64,000 nucleotides of DNA from contig CALXKU010000004.1 of the NCBI GenBank assembly GCA_944389025.1, positions 62,001 through 126,000 of the forward strand. The letters are read 5' to 3'. Of this stretch, positions 57,205 through 64,000 are shown in pieces. Position 1 is the first letter of the stretch, and the number at the start of each line of letters is the position of its first letter. The notes under the pieces were generated by a model that worked only from the letters and a program-made list of their open reading frames with translations, did not search any database and was not told the DNA's origin. The position numbers and the translations under genes were made by a program. The stretch is from an uncultured Spirochaetaceae bacterium. Lineage in GTDB: Bacteria; Spirochaetota; Spirochaetia; Sphaerochaetales; Sphaerochaetaceae.

Positions 57205-57822
57205 CTATCTTATGAAATTCATTGCTCTCTTCTTATTCTCAGGAGCATTTATACCAAGCTTCTTTCCCGCATCTATACATCTTAAAAGCCATGCCATGTT
57301 GAACGCTATGTTTTTCATGGTATCATGACCTTCAGTATCCTGAATGCTCTCTTCCTTATTGTTTCCATATCCCTGATTCCAGTATGTGGCTGTAACTATC
57401 GGCATCGATGTGATTCCGAAATACTTGTTTATGACATCATATGATGCGACAGTCCCTGCCCTTCTGGCTGAAAGCACCGCCGCAGCAGGTTTATGGAAGA
57501 ATGCGGAAGCTCCTGAATAGAACGCCCTATCAAGGAATGAAAGCAGACGCCCTGATGGGTGTGCGTAATAAACGGGGGATGCGAACACAAAGCCGTCGGC
57601 CTGCCTTGCTTTCTCAACGAACTCGTTAACTTTATCCTCAAACACGCACTTACCGAGGCTTGAACACTTCCTGCAACCGATGCAATCCCTAATCGGGTCG
57701 TTGCCAATGAAGAAGACTTCTGTCTCTATTCCTTCACTCCTCAGAGTATCCTCAATCTCCTTTAAAAGACTTGCCGTAGCACCATTCTCATGACTGCTAC
57801 CGTTTAGAAGAATTACTTTCAT
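57205..57822 (-). CDS. NADPH-dependent FMN reductase family protein
   Basis: 205 aa from ATG 57822 behind GGAGG. Flavodoxin-like fold: 'MKVILLNGSSHENGATASLL' (FMN phosphate loop), 'FVFASPVYYAHPSGRLLSFLDRAF', and an insert 'CIGCRKCSSLGKCVF' with three Cys typical of the iron-sulfur-flavoprotein-like reductases, though a full cluster site is not certain. Divergent from carA across a region with palindromic operators. Confidence 0.85.
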   Translation of the reverse strand: MKVILLNGSSHENGATASLLKEIEDTLRSEGIETEVFFIGNDPIRDCIGCRKCSSLGKCVFEDKVNEFVEKARQADGFVFASPVYYAHPSGRLLSFLDRAFYSGASAFFHKPAAAVLSARRAGTVASYDVINKYFGITSMPIVTATYWNQGYGNNKEESIQDTEGHDTMKNIAFNMAWLLRCIDAGKKLGINAPENKKRAMNFIR

Positions 57823-57876
57823 CTTTCCCTCCATATTTAAATATAGCTTTTGTTTCTTAATAGTCCACAAAGGATG

Positions 57877-57927
57877 TGCAACATTTTTGTTGCATTCTGA
57901 TGTATTTTTTTCAACTCTGTTGCAACA
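57877..57927. promoter_or_regulatory. Palindromic operator pair
   Basis: TGCAACA-TTTT-TGTTGCA (57877-57894) and TGTTGCAACA (57918-57927) between the reductase gene and carA share the half-site TGTTGCA. Probably a binding site for one dimeric regulator of the reductase; carA is 40 bases further. Confidence 0.65.
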
Positions 57928-57966
57928 TCCCCCCTATTTTCTTACACTTCTAAAAGTTTGGAACTT

Positions 57967-59067
57967 ATGAAAAAAGCAATATTGAAACTCAAAGACGGAA
58001 AAGAATTCTCAGGCATAGCTTTCGGCGCTCCAATCAAACTGGAATGCTCAGAGGTGGTTTTCAATACGGGAACACCGGGTTATGAGGAAATACTCACGGA
58101 TCCATCCTACAAGGGACAGATCGTAACACTTACGTCTCCCATGATAGGAAACTATGGAATCGCAGTTAAAGACGGAGAGAGCAGTGGTGTAAAATCTACT
58201 GCTCTTATTATAAAGAAACTTTATCGAGGCTCTGTTATGAAAGGACGGCTCAGTCTTGATGAGTATCTGAAAAAGGAAGGTATTCCTGCCCTCGAGGCTG
58301 TTGATACCAGGGCTCTTACAATCCACCTAAGAGAGCATGGAAGCCAGAACGGCATCCTCTTTTACGAAGAAGACAGGGCGGAGGCGGAAAAGAAGCTTGA
58401 AAGCTATCCGGATATAACAAAGATGGATCTCATAGAACAGGTTACGGTAACGGAGAACATATACAATCCAGAGCTCGGAGAAGGAAGAACGTCTCCTCCA
58501 TCTTCTCCTGACATGCACTTTGCACTCATCGATTACGGCCTCAAAAGATCAATAATTGAGAACTTCTATAAGAGGAACATAGCTGTTACGCTCATGAAGG
58601 CATCAACTACAGCAGAAGATGTGTTAAAGCTTTCTCCAGACTGCCTCTTCTTATCTAACGGACCTGGAGATCCGTCTCTTCTAAAGAATGCTGTCGCTCT
58701 CGCAAGAGAATGCATGGGGAAAATCCCAGTTGAGGGGATATGCCTTGGGCATCAGATAATAACCCTTGCCCTGGGAGGTAAGACAGTTAAAATGAAATTC
58801 GGCCATCACGGCTCGAATCAGCCCGTAAAGGATATGGATACGGGTAAGACTTTCGTAACAGCTCAGAACCATGGCTTCATGAGCGATGAGAAGAGCCTTC
58901 CTGGCAGTGTGAGAGTCTGGATGAGAAACGCAAACGACAACACTGTCGAGGGCCTTTACGATGAGAAGAAGAAAGTCTATTCGGTACAGTTCCATCCAGA
59001 GGCTGCCCCAGGACCTGAGGATGCACTATGGATCTTCGATTACTTCAAGGAGAAGGCAAAGAGATGA
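57967..59067 (+). CDS. carA: Carbamoyl-phosphate synthase, small (glutaminase) subunit
   Basis: 366 aa from ATG 57967 (a TTG at 57958 is possible). N-terminal CPSase domain ('[23 protein letters not shown]', '[26 protein letters not shown]'). C-terminal class I glutamine amidotransferase with Cys259 in 'GICLGHQ', His343 and Glu345 in 'FHPEAAPG'. Supplies ammonia to CarB for arginine and pyrimidine synthesis. Stop overlaps the carB start. Confidence 0.97.
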   Translation: MKKAILKLKDGKEFSGIAFGAPIKLECSEVVFNTGTPGYEEILTDPSYKGQIVTLTSPMIGNYGIAVKDGESSGVKSTALIIKKLYRGSVMKGRLSLDEYLKKEGIPALEAVDTRALTIHLREHGSQNGILFYEEDRAEAEKKLESYPDITKMDLIEQVTVTENIYNPELGEGRTSPPSSPDMHFALIDYGLKRSIIENFYKRNIAVTLMKASTTAEDVLKLSPDCLFLSNGPGDPSLLKNAVALARECMGKIPVEGICLGHQIITLALGGKTVKMKFGHHGSNQPVKDMDTGKTFVTAQNHGFMSDEKSLPGSVRVWMRNANDNTVEGLYDEKKKVYSVQFHPEAAPGPEDALWIFDYFKEKAKR

Positions 59068-62000
59068 GAAGGGATGATATCAGGCACATACTTGTCATAG
59101 GAAGCGGTCCGATCGTAATCGGGCAGGCATGTGAGTTCGACTACTCGGGGGTACAGGCTGTACGGGCGCTGAAAGAGGAAGGATACGAAGTCTCTCTCAT
59201 AAACCCGAATCCTGCGACCGTGATGACCACACCGGGGCTTGCGGACCACATATTCATGGAGCCCCTTACCCCGGAATACATAGAGAAGATTTTCGAGCAG
59301 GCAGGGCCAGATGCGATTCTCTCGACCATGGGAGGCCAGACGGCGCTCAATCTCACGATGGAACTCCAGAAGAGGGGCATCCTTGAAAAATACGGGGTAA
59401 AGGTAATAGGAGCAAGTGCTGAGGCCATAGAAAGAGCCGAGGACAGGGGAAAATTCAAGGAAATAATGACAACACTCGGCCTTGAAAGTGCAAAAAGCGG
59501 TATCGCACACTCAATCGATGAGGCACTCAGAGTCAAGAAGGAGATAGGACTGCCGCTCATCATACGCCCGTCATTCACCCTTGGAGGCATGGGCGGAGCC
59601 ATTGCCAAAACAGAGGAGGAGTTCATTCCTCTTGTAGAGAACGCCCTTGAAGTCAGCCCTGTAAGGGAGATTCTTCTTGAAGAGTCCCTGATCGGCTGGA
59701 GAGAGTTCGAGATGGAGGTAATGAGAGACAGGGATGACAATGCCATAATCGTATGCTCAATCGAGAACATCGATCCGATGGGAGTACACACAGGAGACAG
59801 CATAACGGTTGCACCGATACAGAGCCTCACCGATGCTGAGTATCAGAAGATGAGAACAGCCTCGATAGATATTCTAAGAGCGGTAGGTGTCGACTGCGGA
59901 GGATCCAACGTTCAGTTCGCAATATCCCCGGATCATGAGAGGATGATAGTAATAGAGATGAACCCGCGCGTATCGCGCTCCTCTGCCCTCGCATCAAAGG
60001 CCACCGGATACCCTATCGCAAGAATCAGCGCAAAGCTCGCAGTCGGCTATACGCTCAGTGAGATACTTAATGAGATTACAGGAGAGAGCGTAAGCTGCTT
60101 TGAGCCGGCACTTGATTATGTGGCTGTGAAAGTACCACGCTTCGAGCTTGAAAAATTCCCGCTTCCCGCATCCGCACTTGGAACTCAGATGAGAAGTGTG
60201 GGAGAGGCCCTTGCACTGGGAAGAACCCTGAATGAGGCACTTAACAAGGCATTCAGATCCTCAGAGCAGAAGCTTGAGGGGCTAGTCGAGCTCTCCAGAG
60301 AGAAATACGATGTGGAACTTCTGGCAAGAAGTGCCCATCCTATGCGATATCTTGCCCTTTATACTCTCATCAAGGAAGGTGAAAAGGATCTTGAAAAGTT
60401 AAGCGAAGAAACGGGATACGACATCTATTTTCTGGAAGCTCTGAAAGAGCAGGCTGAACTCGACAGGAAGATCAGTGAGGGCCTTGACGAAGCTCTCTAC
60501 AGGGAGGCAAAGATGGCGGGCATGAGCGATCGCCGCATACTCTCCCTTTCCCATCTTACAAAGATGCCATACCATATGGACGCGGTATCACACTATGTGG
60601 ACACCTGCGCAGGTGAGACGAAAGCAAAAACCCCGTACTGCTATCTCACATATGGAGAAGAGGACGAGGGAGAAGCACTCGGAGAGAATGCCGTAATAAT
60701 ACTCGCATCGGGGCCTAACAGAATAGGACAGGGCTTGGAATTCGACACCTGCTGCACCCTTTCAAGTCAGGCTTACAGACGGCGCGGAAGAAAGACGATA
60801 ATGGTTAACAGCAATCCTGAGACAGTATCGACTGACTACAACACCTCAGACCGCCTTTATATAGAGCCTCTGTGCCCGGAAGCAGTGCTTGAAATTATGA
60901 GAAAGGAAAAAACACGGGATGTTGTCGTACAGCTTGGTGGACAGACCCCGTTGAACATGGCGGAAGCGCTTGAGAAAGCGGGAGCACACATAGTCGGCAC
61001 TAGCCTCGAGTCCATCAACAGGACCGAGGACAGAGAGCTTTTCTCAAACCTTGTCAGAGAGCTTGGGCTCAGACAGCCGGAGAACAGAATGGGGCACAGC
61101 AGGGAGGAGGTTTTTGAAAAGGCGAAGGAAATCGGATTCCCGGTACTGCTCCGCCCCTCATTCGTCCTTGGCGGAAGGAGCATGTTCATCGCTTATGATG
61201 AGGAGAGCCTAGACGAGTTCTTTACGAAGATGAACGTGCAGGTCTCGAAAAGCCATCCAATCCTTGTCGACCAGTTCCTCGAAGACGCGTTCGAGTACGA
61301 TCTTGATGCTGTCTCCGATGGGGAGAGAATCTACATCGGTGGCATCCTCCAGCATATCGAAGCTGCGGGCATACACTCAGGAGACAGTGCGGCGGTATTT
61401 CCCCCATACAAATCAAAACCTGAGATACTCGATCAGATGAGGAGATGGACACTGAAGCTTGCAAAGGAGCTGAAAGTAAAGGGCCTGATGAACATACAGT
61501 TCGCCGAGAAAGACGGCAAGCTCTATATCATCGAAGTCAATCCAAGAGCAAGCAGAACCGTACCTTTCATCTCAAAAGCAAGTGGTGTAAACCTCATAGA
61601 AGTAGCCGTCAGGGTCTTCGGGGGAGAGGATCTTGTAAAACAGGGACTTCTTGAAGAGGGGGAAGAGATAAGGGAAGGACGCTGCATCACAGGCTGGGCC
61701 ATAAAGGAGGCGGTATTCAGTTTCGACCGCTTTGCAAATGTAGACCCTGCCCTTGGTCCTGAGATGCGAAGTACAGGAGAGGTTGTCGGCATGGGACGCA
61801 CATTCGGAGAGGCATACGCGAAAAGCCAGGCAGGAGCTAACAATATACTGCCCTCAAGAGGAAGGGTTATCATAAGTGTCAACAACAAGGACCGCGTCAC
61901 GATAGCTCCTATTGCGAAAGCTCTTCAGGAGATGGGATTTGAAATCCTTGCAACAAAAGGAACCGCAAGGGATCTCTTCAACCTCGGCATCCTTACAGAT

Positions 62001-62246
62001 GTAGTTCTAAAGGTACATGAGGGGCATCCGAACATCGTTGACTATATCAGGGCGAAGAAGGTGGATCTCATAATCAACACTCCGATGGGCTTCCACGCAA
62101 GAAGAAGCGATGATGACATAAGGACTGAGACAATCAGAGCCCACATCCCCTACACCACGACGACAAGTGCCGCAAGTGCAGCCGTCGAGGCCATCAGATA
62201 CATACAGATGGGAAGATACACTGTAAGGGAACTGCCCAGAAAATAG
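59064..62246 (+). CDS. carB: Carbamoyl-phosphate synthase, large subunit
   Basis: 1060 aa. Two homologous ATP-grasp halves: '[20 protein letters not shown]' and '[17 protein letters not shown]' begin each; '[22 protein letters not shown]' and '[19 protein letters not shown]' hold the metal-binding Glu/Asn. The C-terminal ~130 residues form the MGS-like allosteric domain ('[14 protein letters not shown]', '[16 protein letters not shown]'). ATG 59064 overlaps carA (ATGA). Full-length and intact. Confidence 0.98.
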   Translation: MRRDDIRHILVIGSGPIVIGQACEFDYSGVQAVRALKEEGYEVSLINPNPATVMTTPGLADHIFMEPLTPEYIEKIFEQAGPDAILSTMGGQTALNLTMELQKRGILEKYGVKVIGASAEAIERAEDRGKFKEIMTTLGLESAKSGIAHSIDEALRVKKEIGLPLIIRPSFTLGGMGGAIAKTEEEFIPLVENALEVSPVREILLEESLIGWREFEMEVMRDRDDNAIIVCSIENIDPMGVHTGDSITVAPIQSLTDAEYQKMRTASIDILRAVGVDCGGSNVQFAISPDHERMIVIEMNPRVSRSSALASKATGYPIARISAKLAVGYTLSEILNEITGESVSCFEPALDYVAVKVPRFELEKFPLPASALGTQMRSVGEALALGRTLNEALNKAFRSSEQKLEGLVELSREKYDVELLARSAHPMRYLALYTLIKEGEKDLEKLSEETGYDIYFLEALKEQAELDRKISEGLDEALYREAKMAGMSDRRILSLSHLTKMPYHMDAVSHYVDTCAGETKAKTPYCYLTYGEEDEGEALGENAVIILASGPNRIGQGLEFDTCCTLSSQAYRRRGRKTIMVNSNPETVSTDYNTSDRLYIEPLCPEAVLEIMRKEKTRDVVVQLGGQTPLNMAEALEKAGAHIVGTSLESINRTEDRELFSNLVRELGLRQPENRMGHSREEVFEKAKEIGFPVLLRPSFVLGGRSMFIAYDEESLDEFFTKMNVQVSKSHPILVDQFLEDAFEYDLDAVSDGERIYIGGILQHIEAAGIHSGDSAAVFPPYKSKPEILDQMRRWTLKLAKELKVKGLMNIQFAEKDGKLYIIEVNPRASRTVPFISKASGVNLIEVAVRVFGGEDLVKQGLLEEGEEIREGRCITGWAIKEAVFSFDRFANVDPALGPEMRSTGEVVGMGRTFGEAYAKSQAGANNILPSRGRVIISVNNKDRVTIAPIAKALQEMGFEILATKGTARDLFNLGILTDVVLKVHEGHPNIVDYIRAKKVDLIINTPMGFHARRSDDDIRTETIRAHIPYTTTTSAASAAVEAIRYIQMGRYTVRELPRK

Positions 62247-62252
62247 CTTTTC

Positions 62253-62276
62253 AATCGACCTCTCCGGAGGTCGATT
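62253..62276 (+). terminator. Terminator after carB
   Basis: AATCGACCTC-TCCG-GAGGTCGATT, a 10-bp stem six bases after the stop, followed by CTCATTTC. Weak U-run but very stable stem; it also faces the convergent pseudogene. Confidence 0.7.
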
Positions 62277-62277
62277 C

Positions 62278-63001
62278 TCATTTCAGCAGATTTCCGGCAG
62301 CATAAAGAGGGTATACTACCACCCTGTCCATTTTTGAAAAACTCTCCAAAGAGCATCTGACAACATAATCCGATGATTTCTTTTCAAGGAAAGCCCACAA
62401 GCTTTTCATCCCTCCTTGCGTTCTTGCCTTCACCTCTATTGGAACAATCGCAGAACCTTTTTGTATTACGAAATCGACTTTCGCAGATTCGAAGCATCGG
62501 AATCCCTTGTCCAGAAAAAAAAACTCTGGCTTCACATGAGCATCAAGCGCGTTAATCAATTCAAGTCCGACAGAAAGCTCGCAGACATTGCCAATATTCA
62601 GCTCTTTAAAATCTGTCTCGAGTGCAAATTGAGAAACATCCAAGCCTGAAGCACTCAGATACAAACCGGTGTCGGCAAACAGCAGCTTCATTCTTTTAAA
62701 ATTAATTCCTGAGGCTATCGGCAAGCTGGAACAATTTGAAGAGTATACGATTTTCACAAGTCCCACATCTGCGAGTATGCCAAGCCTTTTGAATGATTTT
62801 AGCGTCCAAGCCAGGGATTGTATTCTTGGAAAATGACACCCGAGAACATACCCGGCTTAACACAAACCTTAATATAATACGCAATATATCTGCAGCAACA
62901 CCTTCATCCTCATACTTATTGAAGTCGTCGTAAAGAGCATCCATGATATCATCATGTTTAAGCTGCAAAGTAATATTTTGCTCAAAACTGCCAAATTGCA
63001 A
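62278..63001 (-). pseudogene. Remnant of an AAA ATPase/DUF4143 gene
   Basis: C-terminal DUF4143 half in two frames. The frame up to 'SFSKNTI' must shift near 62810-62825 to continue as 'SLAWTLKSFKRLGILADVGLVKIVYSS' and on through 'KLLFADTGLYLSA' to 'VDFVIQKGSAIVPIEVKA', the typical DUF4143 end with the nuclease-like D-x-V...E-V-K. The N-terminal ATPase part is missing. Decayed, and within the host region. Confidence 0.75.
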
Positions 63002-63238
63002 AGAAATAATTGGATTTAGGTTATTATCCTTTCAAGACAAAGAAAAATCTGAAAAAAAATAGTTTTGCAGTAAAACCGTATCAACAGAGCCATCCGTATT
63101 TTCATCATGATCTCTGTCTTTTCCAGGCACCTTGTAGCATTCTCCATTCAAACGGAAAAGCAGGACGTCCATCTTGTAAAAGCCGGGACGAAACATTATC
63201 CTCTAAAAAGAAGATTCATACCATCAGGAGAAACATAA

Positions 63239-64000
63239 ATGGAAGAAGCATTCATGCAGAGAACGGTGACCTGTGGTGAGCTCAGAGCAAAGAATGAGGG
63301 AAAAAGTGTCATCCTCAACGGCTGGGTTGCCCGCAACAGGGACCACGGTGCACTGCACTTTATCAATCTCAGGGACAGGTACGGAGTTACCCAGGTCGTA
63401 GTCGATGATGATGCTACAGATGAGCTTGAGAAGATGGCCGGCTCCCTGAAAATGGAGTACTGCATCGCAGTCAAGGGAATAGTAAGAAAGCGCCCGGATG
63501 AGATGATCAATCCGGATATGGAAACAGGAGAAATAGAGGTCAAGGCGGAGAAGATTGAAATCCTCTCAGAGTGTGCGACACTGCCATTCATGATTGAAGA
63601 GGAGAATAACGCCAGAGAGGATCTCAGGCTCAAATACCGCTTCCTTGATCTCAGAACCGGCGGGATGCAGAAGAGAATCAGGCTTCGCCATGAGGTTGTG
63701 AAAGCCATAAGGGAGTTCTTCTACAAAACGGATTTCTACGAGATTGAGACACCAACCCTCGTTAAGAGCACACCGGAGGGTGCAAGGGATTTCCTCGTAC
63801 CTTCAAGAATATACCCCGGAAAGTTCTTCGCACTACCCCAGTCACCACAGCTGTATAAGCAGATTCTCATGGTATCAGGCTTCGATAAGTACTTCCAGAT
63901 TGCCCGCTGTTACCGCGATGAGGATCCGAGGGGAGACAGACAGCTTGAATTCACACAGCTTGATGTGGAGATGAGCTTCGTAAAACGTGATGACGTGCTC
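63239..64000 (+). CDS. aspS: Aspartyl-tRNA synthetase (partial)
   Basis: 254 residues to the window edge, continuing beyond. AGGAG before ATG 63239. N-terminal OB-fold anticodon domain ('[29 protein letters not shown]'), then class II motif 1 '[27 protein letters not shown]', '[11 protein letters not shown]', and motif 2 '[29 protein letters not shown]'. The bacterial-type insertion would follow beyond the window. Confidence 0.96.
   Translation, partial: MEEAFMQRTVTCGELRAKNEGKSVILNGWVARNRDHGALHFINLRDRYGVTQVVVDDDATDELEKMAGSLKMEYCIAVKGIVRKRPDEMINPDMETGEIEVKAEKIEILSECATLPFMIEEENNAREDLRLKYRFLDLRTGGMQKRIRLRHEVVKAIREFFYKTDFYEIETPTLVKSTPEGARDFLVPSRIYPGKFFALPQSPQLYKQILMVSGFDKYFQIARCYRDEDPRGDRQLEFTQLDVEMSFVKRDDVL

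Noticed and set aside
54109-62246. Numerous long antisense frames in the host genes
   Set aside because: They mirror the codon bias of MATE, brnQ, carA and carB, have no SD and no recognisable products.

Overview
The window holds the larger part of a temperate siphophage-type prophage (left edge to about 51.9 kb) followed by bacterial chromosome (about 52.2 kb to the right edge). The phage's left end, including the large terminase and the far attachment site, lies outside the window. The host part carries a pspA/pspB-like/pspC operon behind a textbook sigma-54 promoter, a Bcp peroxiredoxin, a MATE exporter, BrnQ, an FMN reductase, carA-carB, a broken DUF4143 gene and the start of aspS. The host cannot be named from sequence alone. 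The loose lipoboxes, poly-G tracts and a diversity-generating retroelement (DGR) would fit a gut or oral spirochaete, but this is only a hint.

Layout of the prophage. (1) 0-22 kb, mostly + strand: a lambda-like head and tail module. It runs: small terminase-like (minus strand), gpW-like, portal, S49 protease with a nested scaffold start, decoration protein, major capsid, connectors, tail tube, frameshifted tail chaperone pair, tape measure, tail tip and fibre genes. It ends in a complete DGR: target with variable repeat (VR), Avd-like protein, template repeat (TR), reverse transcriptase. (2) 22-23.9 kb: a membrane/lipoprotein cassette, probably lysis, behind a second copy of the late promoter. 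No endolysin was recognised. (3) 23.9-29.1 kb, minus strand: about ten small unknown genes separated by a conserved 24-bp element, driven by a promoter that faces a leaderless small regulator at 29.28 kb. (4) 29.8-45.2 kb, minus strand: a long tightly overlapping early operon. It holds many tiny genes, two DNA methyltransferases that are both out of frame at G/C homopolymers (one also carries an intein at its catalytic Cys), a VRR-NUC nuclease, a DnaC-like loader, a replication initiator with internal iterons, and an AlpA/Xis-like protein. (5) 45.3-47.5 kb: two paralogous leaderless repressor-like genes around a tRNA cluster. (6) 47.6-50.5 kb: lipoprotein genes, decayed genes and several micro-peptides between two 23-bp inverted repeats. 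(7) 50.7-51.9 kb: a tyrosine integrase next to the host psp promoter.

Two diversification routes sit in this one element. The DGR rewrites the C-terminus of a tail protein: every VR/TR difference falls on a template adenine. Homopolymeric G/C tracts appear able to switch two DNA methyltransferases and possibly the translation of other genes. Regulation also has a signature: at least four phage genes start exactly 8 nt after the -10 box, which implies leaderless mRNAs, and the two late promoters share an identical array of 10-bp-phased repeats. Many genes of the early operon are shorter than 60 codons; they were found by reading the gaps for Shine-Dalgarno sites and stop/start overlaps.
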